From DT-111 sp965263225 (GTDB lineage Bacteria; Bacteroidota; Bacteroidia; Chitinophagales; Saprospiraceae), in assembly GCA_965263225.1 (NCBI GenBank), contig CBDHHG010000035.1:186001-250000 (forward strand): DNA of 64,000 nt, read 5' to 3'. Position 1 is the stretch's first letter. Each line of letters begins with the position of its first letter. Below are positions 51,528 through 61,386 of this stretch, in pieces. A program made the translations under genes and the position numbers. Under the pieces are notes generated by a model. The model saw nothing but the letters and a program-made list of their open reading frames with translations. It did no database searches and had not been told where the DNA came from.

Positions 51528-52232
51528 ATGTTACGACACAATAGACCCATTCTACATTGGTGGCGGCATAATCGACTCTTTTGGATCGCCTTTAGTTTGT
51601 TTTTAATCTTTGGAGGAATCTTGTTATTGTTTATTGAGAAGGGAGATGCTATTCTGTACTTTAATGCACAGCGTAGCCATTTTAGCGATGCCTTCTTTAG
51701 TTACATTACTAAAGGAGGAGAGCATGCTGCCTATATTATTTCCCTGGTGCTCCTGTTACTCTTGGTGAACTATCGGACTGCTATGATGCTGCCCCTGATC
51801 GGTGGATTTGTGGCCATTGTGAGTGCAATTACCAAGTCCATTTTTGCACAGCCCCGTCCAGCCTTGTATTTTAAGGAAGCTGGAATTTTAGAAATGATTG
51901 TACCCGTTTCGGGGGTGGCAATGCATGGGGGGAATACTAGCTTTCCGTCAGGGCATACTATGTCAGCCTTTGCTTTATATACCTTTTTGGCACTTACTAT
52001 TTCGTATAAAAGATCTTGGAGTCTGGTGTTGTTGCTACTCGCTGTTTTGGTAGGGGTATCCAGAATTTATCTGGTGCAACATTTTCTGGAGGATGTAGTG
52101 ACCGGAGCGGCTATCGGTGCCTTTATTGGGACCCTTTGGTATCATTGGCAATATCGCTTATTCCCCATCCCACATAAATGGGCTGACCGCAAACTGACTT
52201 TACCTTTTGCCCAGAAAAAGGAAAAAGCCTAA
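51528..52232 (+). CDS. PAP2-superfamily membrane phosphatase
   Basis: 234 residues with five to six hydrophobic segments. The three catalytic motifs are intact: KSIFAQPRP (K-x6-RP), TSFPSGHTMSAF (PSGH) and SRIYLVQHFLEDVVTG (SR-x5-H-x3-D). Such enzymes remove phosphate from undecaprenyl pyrophosphate, phosphatidic acid or phosphatidylglycerol phosphate on the periplasmic side; the sequence does not fix the substrate. It lies alone between the LPS-export permease and a convergent symporter. Confidence 0.9.
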   Translation: MLRHNRPILHWWRHNRLFWIAFSLFLIFGGILLLFIEKGDAILYFNAQRSHFSDAFFSYITKGGEHAAYIISLVLLLLLVNYRTAMMLPLIGGFVAIVSAITKSIFAQPRPALYFKEAGILEMIVPVSGVAMHGGNTSFPSGHTMSAFALYTFLALTISYKRSWSLVLLLLAVLVGVSRIYLVQHFLEDVVTGAAIGAFIGTLWYHWQYRLFPIPHKWADRKLTLPFAQKKEKA

Positions 52233-52268
52233 AACCATTAAAGGTTTCTTTTCCAGGGAAACGAAACG

Positions 52269-52295
52269 GGGCTCCATCTATCCAAGATGAAGCCC
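52269..52295. terminator. Hairpin between convergent genes
   Basis: Arms 52269-52279 and 52285-52295 pair over 11 positions with one mismatch and a 5-base loop. It sits between the PAP2 stop and the symporter stop. The flanking T-runs are weak on both strands (GGTTATTTAT on +), so the call is a likely but not ideal terminator. Confidence 0.5.
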
Positions 52296-52330
52296 GGTTA
52301 TTTATGGAAAAACTAGCTCTAACACTAAAG

Positions 52331-53893
52331 CTAGCCCACTTTCTTAATCTCTCCTGATTTAATGCGCGCCATATAATCTGAGTAAGCGCGACGAACATTC
52401 GGCATCAATAGGTACAAGCCAAAAACGTTAGGGAAACACATGGCGAAAATCATTGCATCACCAAAGTCAAATACAGCTTGTGCAGAAATGGCAGAACCCA
52501 CTATCACAAAGATGCAGAAAATGATCTGGTAAATCTTTTCATTGGTTTTACCCTCGCCAAATAGATAGGTCCATGCTTTTAGCCCGTAGTAGGACCAGGA
52601 TACCATAGTAGATAGCGCAAAAAGGATCACTGCCCCACTCAGTACCACAGGGAACCAACTCATCACGGATTCAAAAGCAGCCGAGGTAATGTCAATCTGT
52701 GCCAAAGGGGCCTCAGAGCCGGAACGTAGACCTTCATATGCCCATTCTGCACCGTTCCCTCCATAGTTAGTAATTACGATAACCAGGGCCGTCATGGTAC
52801 ATATTACAACCGTATCAATGAAAGGTTCCAATAAGGCAACAACCCCTTCACTGATGGGTTCGTCCGTTTTAGCGGCAGCGTGTGCGATGGAAGCTGAACC
52901 TACCCCCGCTTCGTTGGAGAAGGCTGCTCGTCGGAAGCCTTGAATCAAGACTCCTACGACACCACCGTACATGGCATCCGCATTGAATGCCCCACTAATG
53001 ATTTTTCCAAAAGCCGCCGGAATCTCAGTAAAATGAGCACCTAAAACGATCAAAGCACCAAGAATATAGATCCCTACCATGAAAGGTACGATCTTGTCCG
53101 TAACTTTTACAATACTCTTGATACCACCTATAATAGTGACTCCGATTAAGACAGCCATAATGAGACCGAAGATCCATCCCTGCCCACTAAACACAGAGGC
53201 ATCTCCACCTGTTACCGTAATCAACTGGTTAGTAGCCTGGTTAATTTGTACCATATTACCTCCACCAAAACTTCCTCCGATACAGGCAATGGCAAAAAGC
53301 ACGGCCAATACCTTTCCTACGGGACCCCAAAAACCTCCTTTTTCTTTAAGCCCTTTCTCCAGATAGTACATAGGGCCTCCAGAGACCGTTCCATCAGGGT
53401 TAATGTTTCGGTACATCAAGCCCAAGGATACTTCCGTGTATTTAGAGGCCATCCCTAACAGTCCGGCAACAATCATCCAGAAAGTAGCACCCGCTCCACC
53501 AATACTAACGGCCAGCGCAACACCTGCTATGTTTCCTACACCAACCGTTCCTGAGAGAGCCGCAGTGAGGGCTTGAAAGTGAGAGACTTCTCCCTGATCA
53601 TTGGGGTCATCGTATTTTCCTCGTACTACATCAATGGCGTGGCGGAAGGCTGAGAATTGGACAAAACCACTAAATATACTGAATATCAAAGCACCTACAA
53701 TCAGCCAAATCAGTACAAAGGGAATGCTAAATTCACCCAAGGGAACCGTGAAAAAGATAACTCTACTTACGGCATCAGTAATAGGTTGGAAAACTTCATT
53801 TATTCTGTCGTCAGTCGTTCTTGCCGCTTCCTGGGCAAAGGACCACAGGGGCGTCATCAACGCGGTCACTAGAAAAAGCAATACTTTTTTCAT
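52331..53893 (-). CDS. Alanine/glycine:Na+ symporter (AGCS family)
   Basis: 520 residues with an extra N-terminal hydrophobic leader (KKVLLFLVTALMTPLWSFAQ), often seen in Bacteroidota members. The family motif QALTAALSGTVGVGNIAGVA near residue 110 and GFRRAAFSNEAGVGSASIAH are both clear, with about ten further TM segments. It imports alanine or glycine with sodium. It stands alone, convergent with the PAP2 gene. Confidence 0.93.
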   Translation of the reverse strand: MKKVLLFLVTALMTPLWSFAQEAARTTDDRINEVFQPITDAVSRVIFFTVPLGEFSIPFVLIWLIVGALIFSIFSGFVQFSAFRHAIDVVRGKYDDPNDQGEVSHFQALTAALSGTVGVGNIAGVALAVSIGGAGATFWMIVAGLLGMASKYTEVSLGLMYRNINPDGTVSGGPMYYLEKGLKEKGGFWGPVGKVLAVLFAIACIGGSFGGGNMVQINQATNQLITVTGGDASVFSGQGWIFGLIMAVLIGVTIIGGIKSIVKVTDKIVPFMVGIYILGALIVLGAHFTEIPAAFGKIISGAFNADAMYGGVVGVLIQGFRRAAFSNEAGVGSASIAHAAAKTDEPISEGVVALLEPFIDTVVICTMTALVIVITNYGGNGAEWAYEGLRSGSEAPLAQIDITSAAFESVMSWFPVVLSGAVILFALSTMVSWSYYGLKAWTYLFGEGKTNEKIYQIIFCIFVIVGSAISAQAVFDFGDAMIFAMCFPNVFGLYLLMPNVRRAYSDYMARIKSGEIKKVG

Positions 53894-54209
53894 ACAATAT
53901 TAGGAGTTAGTGTTTATTGTAGATTTTATCCGGTTAATTATATAGATCAGTGGAAGAGAAATGTAGTCTGCATATCTAAACGGATGTGTTAAGGTATTTT
54001 TTTCTGCTCATTTATCAAAAGAATGCCTCAACTTTCATCTAGAGGGATACCCCAGCAGATTGCAGGAGAAATGGCAGTCTTGAGCAGAATGACTGATATC
54101 ATCAGAGCAGAAAAATGGAGAAAAAAAGCAATTTATTCCTCTAGAATTTTAAATTTGAGATCACTATACCATCATATCCCGACATTTTGTTGTCGACAAA
54201 TCCCAATTT
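53894..54209. other. Intergenic region, nothing recognised
   Basis: This stretch holds the upstream regions of two divergent genes (the AGCS symporter and the ECF sigma factor). A frame at 54023-54265 has no protein-like features and overlaps the sigma gene. No exact promoter box was found. Confidence 0.4.
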
Positions 54210-54800
54210 TTGCAACAAGAGTATACAGATCAGGAATTGAAAGCCCTTTTTCAAAAAGATGCTGAGCAAGCGATTGAGCTGTTATTCCGATTGTACTACA
54301 AGAAGGTTTGTCAGGCAGTGTACAAAATCATACCTAAGGAAGAGACCACGGAAGACCTGGCGCAAGAGGTTTTTTATGAACTCTGGCGAAAGAAAGACTA
54401 TCTCAAGATACACACTTCTTACGCTGCTTATTTGCGCCGAGCTGCCGTCAATAAGGCCCTCAACTATCTACGAGACCAAAAAATAAAGTTGGACGATTCT
54501 ACGGTCGTGGGACAACTAAAACTACAAGCGCCATTAAGTGATGAGAAACTGGAAGCGGCTGAATTACAGTTGATTATAGATCAAGCTGTAGACCAGCTGC
54601 CAGAGCGTTGCCGTTTGGTGTTTGTGTTGAGCCGCTTCGAACAAATGAGTTATAAGGAAATTGCGGAGGAGCTCAATATATCTCCCAAAACGGTTGAGAA
54701 TCAAATTACCAAAGCGCTCAAGTTATTGAGACAGACCCCTTGGCCCATATCTTCCGATCTGGGCAATTTTGGTCGCTCAAATTTTCTAAAAAGCGCGTAG
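54210..54800 (+). CDS. ECF sigma factor, FecI/Bacteroides-expansion type
   Basis: 196 residues from TTG 54210 (MQQEYTDQELKALFQKD); no ATG exists, and the frame is open upstream to 54159. Region 2 (AIELLFRLYYKKVCQAVYKI, TTEDLAQEVFYELWRKKDYL, RRAAVNKALNYLRDQK) and region 4 (LPERCRLVFVLSRFEQMSYK, ELNISPKTVENQITKALK) are complete. It is followed by a FecR-type anti-sigma gene 244 bases downstream and, past an inverted symporter gene, a TonB receptor with an STN domain. I infer cell-surface signalling through these three. Confidence 0.92.
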   Translation: MQQEYTDQELKALFQKDAEQAIELLFRLYYKKVCQAVYKIIPKEETTEDLAQEVFYELWRKKDYLKIHTSYAAYLRRAAVNKALNYLRDQKIKLDDSTVVGQLKLQAPLSDEKLEAAELQLIIDQAVDQLPERCRLVFVLSRFEQMSYKEIAEELNISPKTVENQITKALKLLRQTPWPISSDLGNFGRSNFLKSA

Positions 54801-55044
54801 GGGCAAAAGAATTATTTTGTGTCATTAAGGATGCAAATAATTATGAAGGAAACCGATGAAAGGAATCGTATTTATACGATTTTTGTAGGGTACCACCTAA
54901 GCCACACTTTTTCACTTTCGATTTGAAAACAAGGTACCCTACCCTAAGCGATCTCGGTTGGGCAAATAGGTGCCCTTTAACATTGCTAATTCACTAGTGG
55001 TGAAGTTATACTTCATCTTATAAGCCGAATAAGTGTCATTCTGA

Positions 55045-56067
55045 ATGAGCGTAGACAAGAACCTGCATCGAATTATTCAACGGCTTCAAGGGAAGCTGCG
55101 TGAGGAAGAAACCCCTGAGTTGGATCAGTGGCTTTCGGAACCAGACAATGCCAGTGTTGGAGAAGAACTCAATAAGGTCTGGTCAATGACTGGATCTTAC
55201 AAGACGGGATTTGAACCCGACTTGGAAAAAGGGTTGTCTCGTTTCAAGACTAGCATTGCGCAGACTAACCAAGAAACGCCAATTCGTCTTATTGAAAGAC
55301 CATCTTTTAATTGGAGAATGGCGGCCTCCATTGCCCTGCTTATTGGGGTGGGCCTAGCCGTATATTATAGTTTTCAGCCTGGACAGCCAGATCTAATGGC
55401 CATATCTACTAATCCAGGGGAGAAGAAAGAAATCGGACTTCCTGATGGTAGTCGAGTTATTCTAAATGAAGACAGTAAACTGGTATTTCCTGAGCAATTT
55501 GGCGACAAAAGGGAAGTGCGTTTGGTGGGAGAAGCTTATTTCTCAGTAGCTGAAGACGCTGAGCATCCTTTCGTCATTGATTGTCCCAATGGACATGTCG
55601 AAGTCCTAGGTACAGCCTTTAATCTACGTGCCTATCCCGAGGAGGAGTTTGCTGAAGTAGAAGTGGAAAGCGGTAAGGTGATGTTTAGTCGACCCAACGG
55701 AGAGGATTCCGTTGTGCTAGAGTCAAAACAAATGGCCATTCTTGAACCCTTGAAGGAAGGAGAGGAAGTGGCAGCCATCGAGGCGGTAGATATTCCGGCT
55801 TTAAATGCACAGGCTTGGAGAACCAATCGATTAGATTTTAGAAGATTAAAAATGGAGACCGTAGTACTACTGATCGAACGTTATTACGGCGCCAAAGTAG
55901 AATTAGTAAATACCGAAATCGGATCTTGTACCTTTAACTCTCGGTATGAGCGAGAAAAACTAGAGACCGTTCTTTCGGAAATAGAATTGAGCTTTAAAGC
56001 TAACTTGAAAAAGATAAATCAAGAGCACTATCAAATTATCGGCGGTAACTGTCGTCGTAATGATTAG
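55045..56067 (+). CDS. FecR-type anti-sigma factor
   Basis: 340 residues. The cytosolic N-terminal helices (LHRIIQRLQGKLREEETPEL) are followed by one TM helix near residues 91-110 (MAASIALLIGVGLAVYYSF). The FecR domain follows (NPGEKKEIGLPDGSRVILNE, VRLVGEAYFSVAEDAEHPFV, VEVLGTAFNLRAYPEEEFAE), with the C-terminal DUF4974-like STN-partner domain (LDFRRLKMETVVLLIERYYG, SFKANLKKINQEHYQI). The layout is standard for the sigma regulator that receives the signal from an outer-membrane TonB receptor. It ends 80 bases before a terminator hairpin. Confidence 0.92.
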   Translation: MSVDKNLHRIIQRLQGKLREEETPELDQWLSEPDNASVGEELNKVWSMTGSYKTGFEPDLEKGLSRFKTSIAQTNQETPIRLIERPSFNWRMAASIALLIGVGLAVYYSFQPGQPDLMAISTNPGEKKEIGLPDGSRVILNEDSKLVFPEQFGDKREVRLVGEAYFSVAEDAEHPFVIDCPNGHVEVLGTAFNLRAYPEEEFAEVEVESGKVMFSRPNGEDSVVLESKQMAILEPLKEGEEVAAIEAVDIPALNAQAWRTNRLDFRRLKMETVVLLIERYYGAKVELVNTEIGSCTFNSRYEREKLETVLSEIELSFKANLKKINQEHYQIIGGNCRRND

Positions 56068-56146
56068 TAGTGATCGAGGTCCTTATTAGTTTATCTCATT
56101 GACTTCGATAGATGATCCCTAAATAACGCCTCTACTCAAAAATTAA

Positions 56147-56180
56147 GGGCCGATCTCCGCTGAGACCGGCCCATTTTTAT
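56147..56180. terminator. Bidirectional intrinsic terminator
   Basis: GGGCCGATCTC pairs with GAGACCGGCCC around a CGCT loop (one mismatch). ATTTTTAT follows on the + strand, and on the minus strand the complement gives TTAATTTTTG. It separates the convergent FecR and symporter genes and can serve both. Confidence 0.8.
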
Positions 56181-56209
56181 AGGTGGTTTTAGGTGTTTAT
56201 CCTTCTGTA

Positions 56210-57985
56210 TTATCCAAGGGTGGTATAGATGGCTACCAGAATCAAGGTAATGGCAATCGCTGAGATATTGAAAATACCATCCGTTTTGAATAAGCTATTC
56301 TCTATTTCTAGTGCTTTTTCATGATCTTCCTTCTTCTCTCCCAACACCAAGGCTATGGCCGCAATACTTAGGACGATCACCAGGTAACCTGTACCATTGC
56401 CAACATTAGGAATATCTTCAAACAGGATTCGAATGCCCGTAGCCATACCTATACCGATAATGGCAGCGATCACCCCCCATCTAAAGCGTGAATCTGTAAC
56501 CGCTTGTTTTTTGGTTTTGATCTCATACAATGAAATTCCGATCAATAAGAATACGCAGATGAGGAAGGTAATGGCAATGCGATCTACAAATGGCAAATCT
56601 GGATACAAGGCTTTGAAAGCGATGGATAGTGGAATAGAGGCTAAAACTACTGCCAGGCCTGCATTGGGAGTGGCTCGTTTCCAGAACATTCCGAAAATAA
56701 AGACTACTACTACACCAGGGCTAATGAAGCCTGTATACTCCTGTATGAACTGAATAACCTGACCAAGATTTCCCAGAAGTGGCCCCAATAGAGCACCTAT
56801 TAATAGGGCAACGGTCGCCGCAATTTTCCCGATTCTTACCAATTGGGTTTCATTGGCCTTCGTGTTCAGATGTTCTTTATAAATGTCTAAGGTAAAGATG
56901 GTGGAGGCACTATTAACCATGGAACTGATTGATGAGCCAATGGCTGCCACCAAAGCGGCAAAAGTTAGCCCCTTAAATCCAGTGCTCACATAGTTGTTCA
57001 GTACCCAGGGAAATGCTTCATCCGCCTTTTCTATATCCGCATTCAGGATAAAGGCAGCAATACCGGGCAAGACCACGATGATGGGCATAAACAACTTAAT
57101 GAAAGCAGCAAAGGCTACACCACGCTGTGCTTCACCTAGACTTTTTGCAGCTAGCGCCCGTTGAATAATATATTGGTTATTCCCCCAGTAGTATATATTC
57201 GCAATCCACATTCCGCCGAAGAGTACGGCAAAACCCGGAAGCAAAGCATAAGAAGATCTAGTTTCTCCGGAAAGTTGTTCCGTGTAGGTATCGGTGGGGG
57301 AGAAGATCATATTGAATCGCTCCGGTGTCTTTTCGAATAAGGTGCTCACTCCGCTAAAAAAGCTGCCGTCTCCTACTGCACTAACCACAAAATAGGAAGC
57401 CAAAGACCCACCTAGGACCAGTACAATAACTTGGATGACATCGGTCCAAACTACAGCCTTCAATCCCCCAAAGATCGAGAAGGAAGCAGAGTACACGACC
57501 AAACCAAGAATACCCCAAATCAAGTTAATGCCTAGTAGGGATTCAATAGCCAATCCCCCGAGGTACAGCACTGATGTGATATTTACGAAGACAAAAAGCG
57601 CCACCCAAAAGATAGACATAATGGAACGAACCGACTTGTTGTACCTACGCTCTAGGAACTGAGGCATCGTGGAGATGCCTTCCTTCAGAAAGACAGGTAG
57701 GAAGAATTTGGCTACAATGATCAGTGTAATAGCAGCCATTAGCTCATATGAAGCGATAGCCATCCCGATTTCAAATCCAGAGCCATTCATCCCCATAATC
57801 TGTTCCGTGGAGATGTTGGAGGCGATAAGTGACCCACCTACTGCCCACCAAGGAAGCGCCTTACTTGCCAAAAAGTAATCTTGTGATGTGGTTGCTTTTT
57901 CCCGGTTGGCTATCCAAACCCCGAATCCCATCATGGCTATAATGTAGCCAGCAAATACCACCAGATCTGTCGTCGCAAACTGCAT
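56210..57985 (-). CDS. SGLT-type solute:Na+ symporter
   Basis: 591 residues with about 14 hydrophobic segments. The sodium-solute symporter patterns are visible: YFLASKALPWWAVGGSLIAS with NISTEQIMGMNGSGFEIGMA, then YSASFSIFGGLKAVVWTDVI and GLTFAALVAAIGSSISSMVNSA split across the middle. Members carry sugars, myo-inositol or sialic acid. It sits on the opposite strand between the FecR gene and the TonB receptor that would normally follow it, so it may serve uptake of the same nutrient or be a later insertion. Confidence 0.9.
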   Translation of the reverse strand: MQFATTDLVVFAGYIIAMMGFGVWIANREKATTSQDYFLASKALPWWAVGGSLIASNISTEQIMGMNGSGFEIGMAIASYELMAAITLIIVAKFFLPVFLKEGISTMPQFLERRYNKSVRSIMSIFWVALFVFVNITSVLYLGGLAIESLLGINLIWGILGLVVYSASFSIFGGLKAVVWTDVIQVIVLVLGGSLASYFVVSAVGDGSFFSGVSTLFEKTPERFNMIFSPTDTYTEQLSGETRSSYALLPGFAVLFGGMWIANIYYWGNNQYIIQRALAAKSLGEAQRGVAFAAFIKLFMPIIVVLPGIAAFILNADIEKADEAFPWVLNNYVSTGFKGLTFAALVAAIGSSISSMVNSASTIFTLDIYKEHLNTKANETQLVRIGKIAATVALLIGALLGPLLGNLGQVIQFIQEYTGFISPGVVVVFIFGMFWKRATPNAGLAVVLASIPLSIAFKALYPDLPFVDRIAITFLICVFLLIGISLYEIKTKKQAVTDSRFRWGVIAAIIGIGMATGIRILFEDIPNVGNGTGYLVIVLSIAAIALVLGEKKEDHEKALEIENSLFKTDGIFNISAIAITLILVAIYTTLG

Positions 57986-58363
57986 GTTAACTTGGTTAAT
58001 AGTTGAAAAAATGTTTTCTGTTTCAATGGTTTATGACTAGGGACTGTAGCTTGCCTCTATTGCCTTATAGATGCTGAAGCGTATTGAGATTTTTGGTCGG
58101 AAAAGATAGGGCTACGTTTCCTTTTTTTGTCTTGTGAAAACACTAAATTAGGTTGGAGCGAAAGGGAATCCATTGTTATATCGAAAACCAATCGTCCAGC
58201 GGCTCCAAGGCCGTGCTTGATCGTAAATCAGGTATAAGATGAAAGGTCAAGCTTTGCCAGCGCAAAATTCCAATCTGCCGTAATTTTCAAAAAAAACTTG
58301 AATTTTAATAAATCAAGATGTTGAAAGTTTCCGTGCTGGCGTAGCAAAAATGTCCAGGAATGT

Positions 58364-58411
58364 GACACTTTGGAGTTTTTCGGACACTTAGGAGGAGTTT
58401 TCAGACACCTT
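58364..58411 (+). repeat. Three GACACYTT direct repeats
   Basis: GACACTT occurs at 58364 and 58383 and GACACCTT at 58404, spaced 19 and 21 bases (about two helical turns), with GGAGTTTT-like sequence between copies. They lie about 100-150 bases upstream of the TonB-receptor promoter. Helical phasing suggests an activator site; the edge of a decayed mobile element is an alternative. The rest of 57986-58510 shows no gene. Confidence 0.35.
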
Positions 58412-58510
58412 AATTGGTAGACCTCTTGTTTTCATATTAGTGGTCCCATTTGGCTGAATACTTCCTGAAGATTTGGAATGCTAAAGGGGCCGTTATCGGA
58501 CCAGTAGACG

Positions 58511-58542
58511 TTTGATACTATGGGCATTAACTTGTATATTTG
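58511..58542 (+). promoter_or_regulatory. Promoter of the TonB receptor gene
   Basis: TTTG (58511-58514), 20 bases, then TATATTTG (58535-58542) match the Bacteroidota -33/-7 consensus exactly in sequence and spacing. The start would be near 58549, 13 bases before ATG 58562. This housekeeping-type promoter means the receptor can be made without the neighbouring ECF sigma factor. Confidence 0.75.
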
Positions 58543-58561
58543 ATCAATATCCATGGATTAG

Positions 58562-61231
58562 ATGAGAAAAGTCCTGCTTTTACTGTTTCTAGGAGGTTTC
58601 AGTATCAGTGCTTGGGCTCAAAAGCCACTTGATGTTCAGATCTCTATTATCTTCGATAATACTACATTAGAGGAGGCTCTTTTCTTATTGACTGATGAAG
58701 CAGATGTCCAGATTTCCTTTAGCAGTGACATCATTCCAGATAAACGCATTACTTACCATGCTCATCAATTGCGCATATCTGATGTACTACAACATCTCTT
58801 CAAGAACACTTCCCTACAATACGTTCAGCGAGATCGTCGAATCATTGTCTATGTCGGAGAACCTCCTCCCATAAAACGTTGGTTTACCATAAGTGGTTTT
58901 TTGACCGATAGTGCTTCCCTGGAACCACTCATTGGAGCGACCATTGTTGATGTCAATACACAAAAGATAGCTATCACCAATAGCGATGGATTCTTCAGTC
59001 TCACTTTACCCGGCGGACCGGTGGATTTATCCTTGTCCTATGTGGGGTATGAAGCACAACAACTGGGCTTTGAATTGAAAGCCAACCAGCAGTTCCAATT
59101 TAGCCTGAAACAATCTATTCATATGATACCTGAGGTTATTGTTGTGGCTAACGACTCCCTAAGTGATAGCCCTAAAACAGGGGTAAGTGAAGAGTATATC
59201 AACGTCGCTGATATTAACCAGGTTCCTAGATTGGGGGGAGAATCGGACTTAATTCGTACCACTTACCTTTTGCCAGGGGTGCAGTCTGGGACAGATGGAG
59301 TAGAAGGAATGCACGTTAGGGGGGGAGAGCCAGGGCAAAACCTTATTTTGATTGATGGCGTCCCTGTTTACTATACGGCGCATGCTGCGGGACTATTTAG
59401 TATTTTCAATAGTAATGCTATCAGTAGTGCTAGATTGCTGAAAGGAGGATTCCCGGCTCGTTATGGCGGGAGGACTAGTAGCGTGCTTGATATTCGTACT
59501 AGAGATGGGAACAAAAGGGAGTTCAAGGGGGGAATAGATATTGGGATGTTGACAACTCGAATGACATTCGAAGGACCGCTAGTGAAGGACAAAAGCTCCT
59601 TTATTATTAGTGCCAGGAAAGCCTTGATCAATTGGTACCTCAAACCTTTTTCTGAAAACATTAAGGCGGCCAACGGTGACGATGGATTTACCAGCTATGA
59701 CTTTCATGATATCAACGCCAAAGTGAATTATCGCTTTAGCGATAAGGACAAAGTCTATCTGACCTACTATCAAGGTGCTGATAACTTTGTCAATAAAGGC
59801 TTTGCAGGAGATACCTTGAACCTCAAAGGACCTAATGATCTGTTGCTATCCTATTATTTCCCGCAACGATATGAAGAACGCTTTGATTGGGGCAATCGAC
59901 TGGCTGCTTTCAAATGGAATCATGTTTTCAACAATCGCTTGTTGGCCAATATTACGGCTTCTTACACCAATCTGGATGTCGAAGTAAACTTTGATGAAAG
60001 GGATTCCGTTATTTTGCTCAATACGGGAGCCTATCAGCACCGAAAGTACGAGGGGATTTTCCAGTCAAACATAGAGGAGACGGCGCTGCGTGCGGATTTT
60101 GATTATATCCCCTTTGATCGCTCTTATGTCCGTTTTGGACTTAGTGCTTCCGTGAGAGGGATGGCAAATGGGGTAGTTGTATCACAGGATACCGTTCGAG
60201 ATAACGATTTGGGAATAGAGATACTCAATATTCGAACACATGAGTATGACCTCTATGCCGAGAATGAATATCAGTTGACTGATAATCTATTTATTAATGC
60301 GGGGCTACGTTTGTCCAATATGCACGTACGTGGAAAATCTTACCATTCTTTGCAACCCAGGATTTCAGCACATTGGCAGTTGAATCCGAAGTTGAGCTTC
60401 TTAGCCTCCGCCAGTAAGATGACACAGTTTCTACATTTGTTATCACCTTCTGGACTTGGTCTTCCTTCTGATATTTGGGTTCCTTCCACCAATTTGATAA
60501 AACCACAAGATACCTGGCAAGGAGTAGCCGGTTTCAGGATGAACCTACAGGAAGATGTCCACTTGCGCGTTGAGGGGTATTATAAGCGAATGGATAATCT
60601 ATTGACCTATTCTGAGGGCGCTAATTTCTTTAATAATTGGGAAACTAATGTCACGCAGGGAGAAGGAGAGGCCTATGGAATGGAGGTTATGTTGCGTAAA
60701 ACTAAGGGGAGAACCAGTGGTTGGTTGGCTTATACCCTGGCATGGTCGGAGCGTCAATTTGAATTTGTAAATAATGGGAATCCATTCCCGTTCAAATATG
60801 ATCGTAGACACGATTTAAAAACGGTGGTAGCCCATCGAGTTAATCCCTGGTTAGAATTAACTGCCAACTGGACATTGAGTTCCGGTTCTCGCTTTACTTT
60901 CCCTAAGGGTAGCATTCCTTTGCGTGTACCCGGTACGGCAGATGCCGAAGTGATAGAAGTGCGAATCCCACAATACGAAGGAAAGAATGCTACTTCTATG
61001 CCGATTTATCATAGATTGGATGTGGGGGCCAACATGACTTTCAATTCGGGGAGGTTCACACACATTCTGAATGTAGGCGTGTACAATGCGTACTTCCGTC
61101 AAAATCCACTTTACATTCGGGTTCGATCCAATTATTCTGACGAGAACAATACCTTGGCAGAAGTCCCTGAATTAGTACAAGTCTCTCTCATCCCAATCAC
61201 GCCTTCACTTAATTACTCCATTCGATTTTAG
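58562..61231 (+). CDS. TonB-dependent receptor with STN domain
   Basis: 889 residues. Signal peptide (VLLLLFLGGFSISAWAQ), then an STN domain (about 24-100: TLEEALFLLTDEADVQISFS), which speaks to FecR-type anti-sigma factors. A carboxypeptidase-like beta-sandwich follows at about 107-190 (FTISGFLTDSASLEPLIGAT), then a plug (VPRLGGESDLIRTTYLLPGV, VRGGEPGQNLILIDGVPVYY) and a 22-strand-type barrel to the terminal Phe (SLNYSIRF). The substrate is not evident; no SusD partner follows, so a small chelate or peptide is as likely as a glycan. Together with the ECF sigma factor and FecR it forms a surface-signalling set, separated by the inverted symporter gene. Confidence 0.92.
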   Translation: MRKVLLLLFLGGFSISAWAQKPLDVQISIIFDNTTLEEALFLLTDEADVQISFSSDIIPDKRITYHAHQLRISDVLQHLFKNTSLQYVQRDRRIIVYVGEPPPIKRWFTISGFLTDSASLEPLIGATIVDVNTQKIAITNSDGFFSLTLPGGPVDLSLSYVGYEAQQLGFELKANQQFQFSLKQSIHMIPEVIVVANDSLSDSPKTGVSEEYINVADINQVPRLGGESDLIRTTYLLPGVQSGTDGVEGMHVRGGEPGQNLILIDGVPVYYTAHAAGLFSIFNSNAISSARLLKGGFPARYGGRTSSVLDIRTRDGNKREFKGGIDIGMLTTRMTFEGPLVKDKSSFIISARKALINWYLKPFSENIKAANGDDGFTSYDFHDINAKVNYRFSDKDKVYLTYYQGADNFVNKGFAGDTLNLKGPNDLLLSYYFPQRYEERFDWGNRLAAFKWNHVFNNRLLANITASYTNLDVEVNFDERDSVILLNTGAYQHRKYEGIFQSNIEETALRADFDYIPFDRSYVRFGLSASVRGMANGVVVSQDTVRDNDLGIEILNIRTHEYDLYAENEYQLTDNLFINAGLRLSNMHVRGKSYHSLQPRISAHWQLNPKLSFLASASKMTQFLHLLSPSGLGLPSDIWVPSTNLIKPQDTWQGVAGFRMNLQEDVHLRVEGYYKRMDNLLTYSEGANFFNNWETNVTQGEGEAYGMEVMLRKTKGRTSGWLAYTLAWSERQFEFVNNGNPFPFKYDRRHDLKTVVAHRVNPWLELTANWTLSSGSRFTFPKGSIPLRVPGTADAEVIEVRIPQYEGKNATSMPIYHRLDVGANMTFNSGRFTHILNVGVYNAYFRQNPLYIRVRSNYSDENNTLAEVPELVQVSLIPITPSLNYSIRF

Positions 61232-61386
61232 TAGAAGGCAATAAACCAGATCTCTGTTAAAGATTTCATAAAAAGAAACGCTCTCCAAGTAACTTTTTTC
61301 TTTTTTTGCATTATAAGGAGATAAGACCTTTGATGGTCAGCTCAGGCCCTTGAGGCTTTAAGAATAACTGAAAAATCAACTGTTGT

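Noticed and set aside
54023..54265. 80-codon rightward frame before the ECF sigma gene
   Set aside because: It overlaps the sigma gene in another frame and has no signal peptide, domain or protein-like pattern.
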